This document shows, piece by piece, positions 1 to 8,698 of a stretch of 64,000 nucleotides of DNA (within the stretch, counting starts at the first letter, position 1; the number at the start of each line of letters is the position of its first letter). This DNA comes from Flavilitoribacter nigricans DSM 23189 = NBRC 102662 (lineage in GTDB: Bacteria; Bacteroidota; Bacteroidia; Chitinophagales; Saprospiraceae). The DNA lies in NCBI RefSeq assembly GCF_002646595.1, contig NZ_PDUD01000031.1, forward strand, positions 62,001-126,000. Reading direction: 5' to 3'. Both the position numbers and the translations under genes were made by a program. The notes under the pieces were generated by a model. It was given only the letters and a program-made list of their open reading frames with translations. It was not told where the DNA came from and made no database searches.

Positions 1-2
1 AC

Positions 3-1139
3 ATCGGTATCGAGTGGTTGGCCGGCGTGGCCTTTGAGCACATCAAAAGCGTAGGCAAAAAAGTGATCGTACTGGGCGGTGGTAATACCGCGATGGACTG
101 CTGCCGTACTTCCCGCCGCCTGGGTGGCGAAGCGGTAAAAGTAGTGGTGCGGAGTCCGTTCAAAGATATGAAGGCCTCGCCCTGGGAGATCGATGATGCC
201 CAGCACGAGGATATTCCCATCATGAACAATATGCCTCCCAAGGAATTTGTGGTGGAAAACGGCAAACTCAAAGGAGTGATCTTTGGGAATGTACGGGCCG
301 AATACGACGAGAACGGACGCCGTAAGCTGATCCCGACCGGCGAGCCGGACGTGTTCATCGAAGCGGATGATGTGATCATCGCTATCGGTCAGGACAATGC
401 CTTCCCCTGGATCGAACGCGACCTGGGACTGGAACTGGGCAAATGGGACCTGCCGGTAGTGAATAAGGTCACCTTCCAGTCAACCCTTCCCCATGTATTT
501 TTCGGGGGTGATGCGGCATTTGGTCCGGAAAATGTGATCACGGCGGTAGCGCACGGTCACCAGGCAGCTATTTCCATCGACCTGTTCTGTCAGGGAGATG
601 ATGTGCTGACGGACCGGCCGGGACCAACCACCAACCTCATCAGTCAGAAAATGGGTATCCACGAATGGATCTATGATAGCGGCGTGACCAATGACGATCG
701 CTACGCGGTACCCCACGAGGATAAAAGAAAAACCCTGGCCAACCGGAAGGTGGAGGTCGAACTCGGTTTCGACGAGCGCCTCGGCTTCAAAGAGGCCCAG
801 CGCTGTCTGAACTGCGATGTGCAGACCGTATTCAACACCAGCCGCTGTATAGAATGTGACGCCTGTGTGGATATCTGTCCTACCAGTTGTATCACCTTTA
901 CTAAAAACGGAGAGGAGGAGGAACTGCGCGAACGGCTCAACGCCCCGGCGCAGAATACGGACCAGGAGCTTTATGTATCCGAAACGCTTCCCACTCTACG
1001 CGTCATGATCAAGGATGAGGATGTCTGTCTTCATTGCGGATTATGTGCCGAACGTTGTCCCACATCCGCCTGGGACATGCAGAAATATTTATACCAAGTT
1101 ACAAAAGCAGGACAGACATGCAGCAACTTAGTGGAGTAA
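3..1139 (+). CDS. FAD/NAD(P)-dependent oxidoreductase with ferredoxin domain (GltD-like), 5' partial
   Basis: The 5' end lies outside the window; the reading frame is open from base 3. The N-terminal part is the second half of a pyridine nucleotide-disulphide oxidoreductase fold: a GGGNTAMD dinucleotide-binding loop (about residues 25-32 from base 3) and a C-terminal FAD-binding signature with GGDAAFG. The C-terminus carries two [4Fe-4S] motifs, CIECDACVDICP and CLHCGLCAERCP, after a CLNC pair. This is the architecture of glutamate-synthase small-subunit-like electron transferases. The next two genes encode a 2-oxoacid:ferredoxin oxidoreductase, so the likely job is passing electrons between NAD(P)H and ferredoxin or the Kor complex. 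That partnership is inferred from gene order. Amino-acid synthase activity is unlikely because no large GltB subunit is seen here. Confidence 0.85.
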   Translation: MGIEWLAGVAFEHIKSVGKKVIVLGGGNTAMDCCRTSRRLGGEAVKVVVRSPFKDMKASPWEIDDAQHEDIPIMNNMPPKEFVVENGKLKGVIFGNVRAEYDENGRRKLIPTGEPDVFIEADDVIIAIGQDNAFPWIERDLGLELGKWDLPVVNKVTFQSTLPHVFFGGDAAFGPENVITAVAHGHQAAISIDLFCQGDDVLTDRPGPTTNLISQKMGIHEWIYDSGVTNDDRYAVPHEDKRKTLANRKVEVELGFDERLGFKEAQRCLNCDVQTVFNTSRCIECDACVDICPTSCITFTKNGEEEELRERLNAPAQNTDQELYVSETLPTLRVMIKDEDVCLHCGLCAERCPTSAWDMQKYLYQVTKAGQTCSNLVE

Positions 1140-2941
1140 ACGATATGGTGGTCCGTTTCGCCAATGTGAACGGAACGGGCTCGGCGAGTGCGAATAACCT
1201 TTTTGCCAAATCGATCGTCCGGATGGGTATTCCGGTTTCTCCCAAGAATATTTTCCCTTCGAACATTCAGGGATTGCCGACCTGGTACGAGGTACGGGTC
1301 AGTGAAAAGGATTATCTGGGACGTCGTGACGGCGTCGATATCATGGTCTGCGTCAATCCGCAGAGTATGATGAAGGACGTTCAGTCCGTCCGTCCGGGCG
1401 GTTATTTCATCTACGATAATACCAAGCGGTTGCACGAGGAGTTCATCCGGGATGATATCCACTATATCGGTATTCCGATGATGGAGCTTTCGATGAAAAA
1501 TTACCGCGATCCGCGGCAACGGCAGCTGTTTAAAAATATCATCTACGTCGGCGCATTATCGCTTTTACTGGATATTGAGTTCAACGTACTGGAAGATATG
1601 ATCAAGGATCAGTTCAAGAAAAAAGAGAAACTGATCCCACCCAACATCCAGGCATTGGAACTGGGGCGTACCTACGTGCGGGAAAATTACGAATTCCCAC
1701 TGCAGTTGCGCCTGGAGCGCCGCGACCTGGTAGGTGACCGTATCGTGATCGACGGCAACACGGCCTGCGGGCTCGGCGCCATCTACGGCGGCGCCACGGT
1801 GGTAGCCTGGTATCCGATCACGCCGTCCACTTCGGTGGCCCAGGCCTTCGAACGTTACGCCAACCGCCTGCGGATAGATCCGGAAACCGGACAGAAAAAA
1901 TTCGCGGTAATCCAGGCTGAAGACGAGCTGGCCGCTATGGGAATGGTGATCGGCGCCACCTGGAACGGTTCACGTGCCTTCACGGCTACCAGTGGTCCCG
2001 GAGTTTCCCTGATGAATGAATTTATCGGGCTGGCCTACTTTGCCGAGATCCCGGTGGTACTGATCAATGTACAGCGGGGCGGCCCGTCTACCGGTATGCC
2101 CACCCGTACCCAGCAATCGGACCTCGTGTCTACGGCCTACGCCTCCCACGGTGATACCAAACACGTACTGCTGTTGCCGGCCAATCCGAAGGAATGCTTC
2201 GAGATGACCGCCCAGGCTTTTGATCTGGCGGACCGGCTGCAAACGCCGATCATGCTGATGACCGATCTGGATCTCGGTATGAACGATCACCTCTCCCCTC
2301 CCCTCAAGTGGGACGACGAGCGGAAATACGATCGCGGCAAAGTACTCAACGCTGAGGATCTGGAACGCGTAAAGGAATTCGGCCGTTACCTCGATGTGGA
2401 CGGAGACGGTATTCCCTACCGCACGCTTCCGGGCACGCACCCCAGCAAAGGGGCCTTTTTCACCCGCGGTACTTCCCGCGATGAATACGCCCGGTACACC
2501 GAAGACGGTGCGGCTTATGTACGCAACGTGGATCGCCTCGTTAAAAAATGGAACACGGCCAAAACCTACGTTCCCGCCGCTGAATTGTACCAGGATGGTA
2601 AAGAAAGTGATACGGGCATGATCTTCTTCGGCACCACCACTTACGCCGCACTGGAAGCCATGGATATACTGGAGGCCGACGGGTTGGTGATCGACTCCAT
2701 GCGCCTGAAGGCATTCCCCTTCGGTGCGGAAGTGGAGCAGTTTGTGGAGGAACACGACCAGATCTTCATTATCGAACAAAACCGGGACGCTCAGATGCGG
2801 ACCCTGCTGATCAACGAACTGGATGTAAATCCAGGAAAATTGATCTCCGTATTGAATTACGATGGCATGCCCATTACTGCGGATAACATCAAGGGGCAGA
2901 TCATTAATGAATTAATGCCGGCAACGGTTAATCATAAATAA
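1118..2941 (+). CDS. korA: 2-oxoacid:acceptor (ferredoxin) oxidoreductase, fused gamma-alpha subunit
   Basis: A 607-residue protein with an N-terminal gamma domain (NGTGSASANNLFAK at about residues 16-29) fused to the pyrimidine-binding alpha domain (GNTACGLGAIYGG, then YPITPSTS). This is the KorA-type arrangement of 2-oxoglutarate or related 2-oxoacid:ferredoxin oxidoreductases, which convert a 2-oxoacid and CoA to acyl-CoA, CO2 and reduced ferredoxin in the cytoplasm. The frame is open upstream to 1034, but ATG 1118 gives the usual short lead (MQQLSGVND) before the conserved domain and overlaps the preceding gene by 22 bases, suggesting translational coupling; ATG 1145 is an alternative. 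The beta subunit follows 70 bases downstream. The exact 2-oxoacid cannot be read from the sequence. Confidence 0.88.
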   Translation: MQQLSGVNDMVVRFANVNGTGSASANNLFAKSIVRMGIPVSPKNIFPSNIQGLPTWYEVRVSEKDYLGRRDGVDIMVCVNPQSMMKDVQSVRPGGYFIYDNTKRLHEEFIRDDIHYIGIPMMELSMKNYRDPRQRQLFKNIIYVGALSLLLDIEFNVLEDMIKDQFKKKEKLIPPNIQALELGRTYVRENYEFPLQLRLERRDLVGDRIVIDGNTACGLGAIYGGATVVAWYPITPSTSVAQAFERYANRLRIDPETGQKKFAVIQAEDELAAMGMVIGATWNGSRAFTATSGPGVSLMNEFIGLAYFAEIPVVLINVQRGGPSTGMPTRTQQSDLVSTAYASHGDTKHVLLLPANPKECFEMTAQAFDLADRLQTPIMLMTDLDLGMNDHLSPPLKWDDERKYDRGKVLNAEDLERVKEFGRYLDVDGDGIPYRTLPGTHPSKGAFFTRGTSRDEYARYTEDGAAYVRNVDRLVKKWNTAKTYVPAAELYQDGKESDTGMIFFGTTTYAALEAMDILEADGLVIDSMRLKAFPFGAEVEQFVEEHDQIFIIEQNRDAQMRTLLINELDVNPGKLISVLNYDGMPITADNIKGQIINELMPATVNHK

Positions 2942-3011
2942 TCCGTTCGAAGATCGGCGATCAGCGATAGTGCTGAGGGTTCCGGTCACGGCTCAAAACT
3001 GAAAAGAAATT

Positions 3012-4064
3012 ATGACCTATATACGTCCATCCTTCCGACACCCGGGGCTGCCCAAGAACGATATTGGGTTTACCCGGGCTGATTATGAAGGTGCCATTTC
3101 CACGCTTTGCGCCGGATGTGGCCACGACTCCATCAGCGGTGCGATCGTGCAGGCCTGCTACGAAATGTCCTTGGAGCCGCACCGACTGGCTAAACTTTCG
3201 GGTATCGGTTGTTCTTCCAAAACGCCGACCTATTTTCTGAGTCACTCCCACGGCTTCAATTCCGTGCATGGCCGGATGCCATCCATTGCTACCGGAGCCT
3301 ATATGGCCAACCGGGACCTGGTTTATCTGGGGGTTTCCGGTGACGGGGATACCGCCTCCATCGGTATGGGGCAGTTCGTCCACGCTATCCGCCGGAACCT
3401 GAATATGGTGTACATCGTGATGAATAACGGCTGTTACGGTCTGACCAAAGGGCAACACTCGGCTACCGCCGATGCCGGCTCAAAAAGCAAAGACGGCGCG
3501 ATCAATCCGTTCCAGTCTATCGACCTGGTGGGGATGGCGCTCGAACTCGGCGCTACTTTTGTGGGCCGGAGTTTCTCCGGGGATAAAACCCAGCTGGTGC
3601 CCCTGATCCAGGCGGCAATGTCCCACCCGGGATTTGCTTTCCTCGACGTACTGTCTCCCTGCGTAACTTTCAATAATAAGCCCGAATCGACGAAATCCTA
3701 CGATTACGTACGGGCCCACCTGGAAGCTACCGCTACCATTGACTTCGTACCCGAGAAAAAGGAGATCACGGTCGATTACGCCGAAGGCTCTTCCAAAAAT
3801 GTGAAGTTGCACGACGGTTCCCGGATCCAGCTCCACAAGCTGGCGCCCAACTGGGATCCGACGGATCGCGGTTCGGCGGTCAACCGGCTCTACGAAGCCA
3901 AATCCAAAGGGGAGATCCTCACCGGCCTGTTGTACATCGACCAGGAGAGCCGGGACCTGCACGAATTGGAAAATACCGTGCACCGCCCGCTGAACAGTCT
4001 GCAGGAAACGGACCTGAATCCGGGAGCCGCAGCACTGGAAAATATCAATGAAAGTTTCCGATAA
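3012..4064 (+). CDS. korB: 2-oxoacid:ferredoxin oxidoreductase, beta (TPP-binding) subunit
   Basis: A 350-residue thiamine-diphosphate-binding subunit. The TPP/Mg motif is visible as GDGDTAS (residues 110-116) followed by MNNGCYGLTKGQ (about 137-148). Cysteines in CAGCGH (33-38), GIGCS (64-68) and LSPC suit the proximal [4Fe-4S] cluster of this family. It completes the Kor complex with the upstream gamma-alpha subunit and presumably takes electrons to or from the FAD/ferredoxin protein at the left edge. Length and organisation are normal for the family. It is the last gene of the apparent operon, followed by a strong inverted repeat at 4152-4182. Confidence 0.88.
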   Translation: MTYIRPSFRHPGLPKNDIGFTRADYEGAISTLCAGCGHDSISGAIVQACYEMSLEPHRLAKLSGIGCSSKTPTYFLSHSHGFNSVHGRMPSIATGAYMANRDLVYLGVSGDGDTASIGMGQFVHAIRRNLNMVYIVMNNGCYGLTKGQHSATADAGSKSKDGAINPFQSIDLVGMALELGATFVGRSFSGDKTQLVPLIQAAMSHPGFAFLDVLSPCVTFNNKPESTKSYDYVRAHLEATATIDFVPEKKEITVDYAEGSSKNVKLHDGSRIQLHKLAPNWDPTDRGSAVNRLYEAKSKGEILTGLLYIDQESRDLHELENTVHRPLNSLQETDLNPGAAALENINESFR

Positions 4065-4151
4065 TTAGGAAAGATATCGGTGATGCAAGTGGTGTAAACG
4101 CCGGTAGCCTTAGCTTCCGGTTCCAGCACCAAGTCGTTATAAAAAGCAAAA

Positions 4152-4182
4152 AATTGGCCGAAGTGTACCGCTTCGGCCAATT
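4152..4182. terminator. Bidirectional terminator-like hairpin
   Basis: A perfect 12-bp stem AATTGGCCGAAG / CTTCGGCCAATT around a 7-base loop, preceded by an A-rich run and followed by GTATTTTA. It lies between the convergent korB and sigma-thioredoxin genes, so it could terminate both transcripts. Confidence 0.7.
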
Positions 4183-4212
4183 GTATTTTATCAGAGAGAG
4201 CAAGTCAAAAGG

Positions 4213-6309
4213 CTAACGTTTAGTCTTTGGAATACCCTGATCTTCCAGGATCTTCCGGACCTCTTCGGCCGTAGGTTCAATAGCCAGGATCTCACCTTCC
4301 CGGTCAATCAGGAAAATGCCGCCCCCCGAAAACGGGATTTTGTACTTCAACCAGATCTCGTTTTGATCATCCAGTTCCAGTAAATTCATCCAGGGGTACT
4401 GCTCTCTGGTGAGTGTTTTTTCCAGTCGTTCGGTATTTTTGAATTCCCGGGCCACGCCTACGACTGTGAAATCAGGCCCGTTGTAGTCTCTGTACACCGG
4501 TATCAGTTCCCGGCTTTTTTGCAGGCAGGGACGACACCAGGAGGCCCATAGATCAAGTACCAAGATCTTACCTTTTTTCAGATCCGATAACTGATGCTCT
4601 ACACCCTGTAGGTCCGGCGCAATGAAATCCTCGTAAACTCCGCCTACTTTGATCGCCTTAAAACTGAAGATCATTTCCCGGATGATATTTGTGTACGGGT
4701 GCTCGGGATACAACTTCTTGAATTCCTCAAAGGCCACAGCCATTTCCCCGATATTACCATTATTTTCACCCGACCTTTTCAGGTCCTGGTACAGTAGATA
4801 ATAGCTCATAATGCTGGGATTATTGCTGATATAATCGTACCGCCAGTCCAGCGCCTTTTGATCGATAATTTTCCGCTGGTCATCCAGTACTTTAGCTTTT
4901 GGACTCAGATGCAGGCCCTCGTCCCGCAGGGCAGTGATCTTTCGCCCAAGATCGGTTCGCTCCTTTTCGTCTTTCGGATCTCTCACCGCCTGGAGCAATA
5001 CTTTCATGGAATCGCTTGAGTACTCATCATTTTGGAACAATTCCCTCATTTTAGCCTGGATGGGAGCATACTGGCCGTAGAACTTCGTTTCAAAAAGGGT
5101 CTGAAATTCCGTCCACAGCCGGTTCAATTCACCTCCCTCGATCTTATTTTCGTCCGCCCGCTGCGACTCCTGCAGCACGAAGTCGATCTCTCCGGGTTCG
5201 GCAAAGAATACGATCGGCCTCCACGCTCCAGCCATATCCAGTTCATGCGTGTAGATAAGTTGGAAGGCCTCCTCGTGATCGGTAACCAATTCGTACTCAA
5301 AAGCACCGTTAACGACTGGAATACGAACCTTTTCCCCTCGGGTATCCTGGGTGACTTTTAACAGGTACAGCCCCTCCGCATCCGGATCGAGAACCACGCC
5401 TTTGAGCAAGGCTTTTACTGGTTCGGAAGATGCCGGCAGGGGATTATCCACGGAGTTGGGGAATCCGTTGGCCAGAGCTAAGTTATCGGGTTGTGGAGAT
5501 TCCACGGAAACGGAAGTATCTGTGCCTGTGGTAAGTGGTGCACCGGGCAGGAAATTGAATAAGACCATAACCAGGATTGCCAGGCCAATTGCACCCACTA
5601 CCAATGGAGTGAAATTGATCCGGGAAAACCAGGCTTTGTTCGTCATGGCCCCGTCCGGCAGGGCATTGATCATTTTGGCAATCTCCTCTTGTTCTATTTT
5701 TGGTGGCAGCTTTTGCAGCGAATCATTTATTCTTTGACTTCGGAAACCCTCGTCGGAAATAGGATCACGCAGAAATAACAATAGTCCCAGCAGCGATTTG
5801 GACTCCGGTTTTTCCTCGATCATCTTCCGCAAACTGCTGCGACCGCGGCTGATCCTCGTTTTGACCGCTCCCACGGTGGAGCGCTGGATCTCCGCGATTT
5901 CTTTCATGCTGAAGCCGCTTATTTCGAAGAGCAAAATAGCATCTTTTTGTTCGTCCGGCAGTTTGGTCATCAGTTGGTATAACAGCTGGATATCGAGGAT
6001 CACTTCCGGCGAAGTAGTTCCGGGTCGGCACCAACTGGGGTGAGCTTCCTGTAACCCTTCTCTTTGCTTGGATCGTCGCCAGGTACTGATCGCCCGGTTA
6101 CGGGCAGCCCGGATCAAATAGTGCAACAGGCGGTCCTTTTTTCTGATATTTTCGAATTGCTCGTAGGCCGTCACTAATACATCCTGCACCAGATCCTCCA
6201 GTTCTATTTTGTTGTAAGCCAATGCAGAACAATACCGGATAAAGGGATCATGACAGGAGGCATAAGCCTCCATAAAAAGGGTCTGTTTTTGCTGATTCAT
6301 GCCTTCCAT
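4213..6309 (-). CDS. ECF sigma factor fused through a membrane span to a DUF4369-like region and TlpA thioredoxin domain
   Basis: One uninterrupted frame of up to 718 codons; residues are numbered from the furthest start at 6369. Residues 36-105 match sigma region 2 (EDLVQDVLVTAYE, then RAARNRAISTWRR). Residues 125-182 match region 4 (LPDEQKDAILL, then SMKEIAEIQRSTVGAVKTR). A linker without a visible zinc-anti-sigma motif leads to one membrane helix (about 254-274). Residues 318-410 resemble DUF4369, and 575-715 form a TlpA/AhpC-TSA thioredoxin fold with active-site WCRPC (611-615). Topology would put the sigma factor in the cytoplasm and the thioredoxin in the periplasm. The start is uncertain: ATG 6369, 6339, 6309 and 6300 are all in frame; the last two give a normal sigma N-terminus. 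The gene stands alone, with no separate anti-sigma gene beside it. The redox-signalling role is inference. Confidence 0.85.
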   Translation of the reverse strand: MEGMNQQKQTLFMEAYASCHDPFIRYCSALAYNKIELEDLVQDVLVTAYEQFENIRKKDRLLHYLIRAARNRAISTWRRSKQREGLQEAHPSWCRPGTTSPEVILDIQLLYQLMTKLPDEQKDAILLFEISGFSMKEIAEIQRSTVGAVKTRISRGRSSLRKMIEEKPESKSLLGLLLFLRDPISDEGFRSQRINDSLQKLPPKIEQEEIAKMINALPDGAMTNKAWFSRINFTPLVVGAIGLAILVMVLFNFLPGAPLTTGTDTSVSVESPQPDNLALANGFPNSVDNPLPASSEPVKALLKGVVLDPDAEGLYLLKVTQDTRGEKVRIPVVNGAFEYELVTDHEEAFQLIYTHELDMAGAWRPIVFFAEPGEIDFVLQESQRADENKIEGGELNRLWTEFQTLFETKFYGQYAPIQAKMRELFQNDEYSSDSMKVLLQAVRDPKDEKERTDLGRKITALRDEGLHLSPKAKVLDDQRKIIDQKALDWRYDYISNNPSIMSYYLLYQDLKRSGENNGNIGEMAVAFEEFKKLYPEHPYTNIIREMIFSFKAIKVGGVYEDFIAPDLQGVEHQLSDLKKGKILVLDLWASWCRPCLQKSRELIPVYRDYNGPDFTVVGVAREFKNTERLEKTLTREQYPWMNLLELDDQNEIWLKYKIPFSGGGIFLIDREGEILAIEPTAEEVRKILEDQGIPKTKR

Positions 6310-6520
6310 CTTTTGAGAACGATTTTTAAAATAAGTCATATTCAGAAAAGATAGTCGCCGAAGTAGCAAAAAGGTTACAAGGAAAATGTGATTTTTTTAG
6401 CTGCTTAATAGTAGGCTGCCTCCAAAATGGCCGGGCAATAGCGGATTTTGGCAGGTAGTGAAGAATCGTAATTATTCCGTAATATGGGAAAGAAAAAGGG
6501 AGCTGTTCGCGCCGAAACCC

Positions 6521-6575
6521 GAGCTATTCCGAATGCTACGGATAACAATTATACCCGGAGCGTTCGGAATGGCTC
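6521..6575 (+). repeat. Long imperfect inverted repeat upstream of the sigma-thioredoxin gene
   Basis: A 17-base arm (6521-6537, GAGCTATTCCGAATGCT) pairs with 6559-6575 (AGCGTTCGGAATGGCTC) across a 21-base loop. The two differences would be G-U pairs in a plus-strand transcript, so it folds best as plus-strand RNA. It sits in the 272-base gap between the starts of the sigma-thioredoxin gene and the end of the chitinase gene. There is no T-tract, so it is not a standard terminator. Function unknown. Confidence 0.5.
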
Positions 6576-6641
6576 AGCTTAAAGTTTACCGGGGGCGATA
6601 CGGGACCCGGTATATGACATGAAGGTGCCTGATCTAATCCA

Positions 6642-7760
6642 TCAGTTTTGGTCCATACCTTCCGAAATGGCGCGCAGCAGGCCGCCATCCGTCCGGTCGT
6701 CGGTCAGTTGCCAGAACATGATGCCGCCCAATTTTTTATCCATTGCGTATTTGGTCTTGAGTCGGATGGACACCTCATCGTCGAAGGTGGCAAATTCATT
6801 CAATTTTGCACTGTAGGCGTAAGGCGCCTTAGACACAGGGTCGCGATAGAAAACAAAACCCTGCTCGGCGGTCAGCGCCTGATCGAATCGATGGTGGGGA
6901 ATAAAAGATTTGAAAGTGCCCGACTGGTACAATCCATTATTGACATTTTTCACGCCGCTCCAGCTACGCCCGTAAAAGGCCGCTCCGATGATGATCTTTT
7001 CGGAAGGCACGCCAAGATCGATCAGGTACTGTACCCCGTAATCGCCCGAACCCGTCTGATCCGGATTGGAATAAAGCGGCGTATGGTGCCCGGTGACCTT
7101 GCTGTATCCGCCAACCAGGTCGTAGCTCATGAGGTTGACGTAATCTACCAGCGGCATGACCTTATCCCACTCGATGGAGTGCTCGAAGTACTTCTCAAAA
7201 CCGCCCGCCGCAAAACTTAGGATGGCCTTTTTTCCGAGTTTCCGCCGCAATTGCTCCACCAGCATAGTGAAATTTTGTTTGTCTTCGGCCATAAAAGGAT
7301 GGCCTGGCACCCCTTCGATCCCGGGATATTCCCAGTCGAGATCGAGGCCGTCCGTGCGGTAGGTTTTCGTCAGCTTTTTCACGGAACGGGCAAAGACCTC
7401 CCGACCTTCGTCGGTGGCGAATACCGGTGAACAGGTTTTGCAGCCGCCCCAGCCGCCCAGGGAAAGCAATACTTTGAGGTGCTTGTACTGTTTCTTCAGC
7501 GCCACCAGATTGCGGATGGTGATGCTGTCTTTGGCGTTGTCAACCGCCAGTTCCTGCCCTTTGAGGTGACAAAAGCTATAGATAACGTGGGTGATCCGGT
7601 TCCATTCGTATTTGTCCAGATCCTGTCCGTTACCGGCATAGTAGGCAATGACCGCGAAATCCTCCGTTTTTTTGTCCGGCCCGTTTTTCAACAGAAAAAA
7701 ACCCAGTAGGGCAAGCGGCAGGACACTAAACAGTCTGAATTGATAATTGGTGAAGAACAT
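6642..7760 (-). CDS. Glycoside hydrolase family 18 (chitinase-like), exported
   Basis: A 372-residue protein with a hydrophobic N-terminal segment (residues 9-24) that could act as signal peptide or anchor. The GH18 catalytic signature is intact: DGLDLDWE at 137-144, with E144 as acid/base, preceded by the SLGG strand (100-103). Later conserved pieces include MSYDLVGG and GAAFYGRSW, and the C-terminal MFWQLTDD strand. It should hydrolyse chitin or a related N-acetylglucosamine polymer outside the cytoplasmic membrane. No carbohydrate-binding or T9SS sorting domain is present. It is transcribed alone; a heptanucleotide repeat lies 45-100 bases upstream of its start. Confidence 0.9.
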   Translation of the reverse strand: MFFTNYQFRLFSVLPLALLGFFLLKNGPDKKTEDFAVIAYYAGNGQDLDKYEWNRITHVIYSFCHLKGQELAVDNAKDSITIRNLVALKKQYKHLKVLLSLGGWGGCKTCSPVFATDEGREVFARSVKKLTKTYRTDGLDLDWEYPGIEGVPGHPFMAEDKQNFTMLVEQLRRKLGKKAILSFAAGGFEKYFEHSIEWDKVMPLVDYVNLMSYDLVGGYSKVTGHHTPLYSNPDQTGSGDYGVQYLIDLGVPSEKIIIGAAFYGRSWSGVKNVNNGLYQSGTFKSFIPHHRFDQALTAEQGFVFYRDPVSKAPYAYSAKLNEFATFDDEVSIRLKTKYAMDKKLGGIMFWQLTDDRTDGGLLRAISEGMDQN

Positions 7761-7804
7761 TGGGTGGTATTTGTTTGGTAGATGGGTGACGGTCCACTGG
7801 TGAC

Positions 7805-7860
7805 GGTTGACGGTCGACGGTTGATGGTCGACGGTTGATGGTCGATGGTCGATGGTTGAC
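7805..7860. repeat. Heptanucleotide tandem repeat, 8 units of GGTYGAY
   Basis: Eight head-to-tail 7-base units (GGTTGAC, GGTCGAC, GGTTGAT, GGTCGAC, GGTTGAT, GGTCGAT, GGTCGAT, GGTTGAC) that vary only at two pyrimidine positions, with a degenerate unit on each side. They occupy the upstream region of the chitinase gene. Units are contiguous with no spacers, so this is not CRISPR. Confidence 0.85.
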
Positions 7861-8080
7861 GGTAGCAGGAATGGCTTGATATTTATCTATTCCTGGTCTA
7901 TCCGGCCGTTGTTTCCCCGTTTACCGTAGACCGCATGGCTTCTACCAAATTAGTTACGAAAAAAATTAAGCCGGCTAATTACAAAAAAATGGTAAAATGG
8001 CCGGATGATCCACCAAATTTAGTGGTCGCCGATCAGGCATTCTCCTACTCTCCCCAGAGTCGTTAAGTTTCCAAATGATG

Positions 8081-8216
8081 ACCTATAAAAAATGGCAAAT
8101 CCAATGGCAATAGTAATTTCAATCATTCCAAATCAGGCGAAGAGGTCAAAGATGGACCCAAAGTTGCCTTTTCCCTGCCATTGTAATTGCAACTGATATT
8201 GCGCCTAAAAAAGACA
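8081..8216. repeat. Dispersed intergenic repeat, copy A (related to the element at 28690)
   Basis: The stretch shares long blocks with 28715-28870, including TATAAAAAATGGCAA, CAATGGCAATAG, AATTTCAAT, ATCAGGCGAA and AGGTCAAA. The shared blocks occur in the same order in both copies. Unlike the second copy, no terminal inverted repeat is visible here, so this may be an older or truncated relative. It lies in the 537-base gap between the chitinase and Fur genes, which also holds the heptamer repeat and otherwise nothing recognised. Confidence 0.65.
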
Positions 8217-8297
8217 TATCACAATTTCTCGCCCGAGGACATTCTCCCCCTCACCCCCTCTCCCCATCACCCATTCACTCCCTCTCCGAGTCACCCA

Positions 8298-8675
8298 CTA
8301 CGCGCACTCCGGGCAATACCCCGTGATCAGGCAATTCACCGATTCCTGCCGGTAGCCGCCGGGTAGTTGCACCTTAACCTCTTCCTGCAAACACTCTACC
8401 TTCTGGCAATTGAGGCAGCGGAAATGAAAATGATCGTGGTGGTGATCGTCTTCCCGGCAATTCAGGCAGATCGCAAAGTAATATTTACCGTCATCCGCCA
8501 GGATCTTGTGGATGTATCCATCTTCGTAAAAACTATTCAGTACCCGGTAGACCGTTACCCGGTTCATCTTGCCCGCTACCTTTTGCTCGATATCTTCCTG
8601 ACTCAGGGGCACCGACCGGGATGCCTGCAGGATATCCAGGATCGTTTGTTTGGCTGCAGTATTTCGTCTTTTCAT
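8298..8675 (-). CDS. Fur-family metalloregulator
   Basis: A 125-residue protein with the Fur-family winged-helix N-terminus (NRVTVYRVLNSFYEDGYI, about residues 38-55) and a C-terminal metal-binding part: HHHDHFHF (78-85), structural CLNC (87-90) and CPEC (121-124). These are the zinc-site cysteines of Fur/Zur/PerR proteins. ATG 8675 is preferred over the upstream frame extension to 8711, which would overlap the operator. It is divergent from a thioredoxin-reductase-like gene; a 7-1-7 palindrome between them starts 9 bases before this start codon, implying autoregulation. Which metal or peroxide it senses cannot be told from sequence alone. Confidence 0.9.
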   Translation of the reverse strand: MKRRNTAAKQTILDILQASRSVPLSQEDIEQKVAGKMNRVTVYRVLNSFYEDGYIHKILADDGKYYFAICLNCREDDHHHDHFHFRCLNCQKVECLQEEVKVQLPGGYRQESVNCLITGYCPECA

Positions 8676-8683
8676 TTTGTTAA

Positions 8684-8698
8684 TGCAATTGAATTGCA
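8684..8698. promoter_or_regulatory. 7-1-7 palindrome, probable operator of the Fur-family regulator
   Basis: TGCAATT-G-AATTGCA is a perfect 7-1-7 inverted repeat, the geometry of Fur/PerR/Zur boxes. It lies between the divergent regulator and flavoprotein genes and overlaps the -33 element of the flavoprotein promoter. Confidence 0.7.

Noticed and set aside
7805-7860. Heptamer array as a CRISPR
   Set aside because: Units are 7 bases and contiguous, with no spacers and no cas genes.
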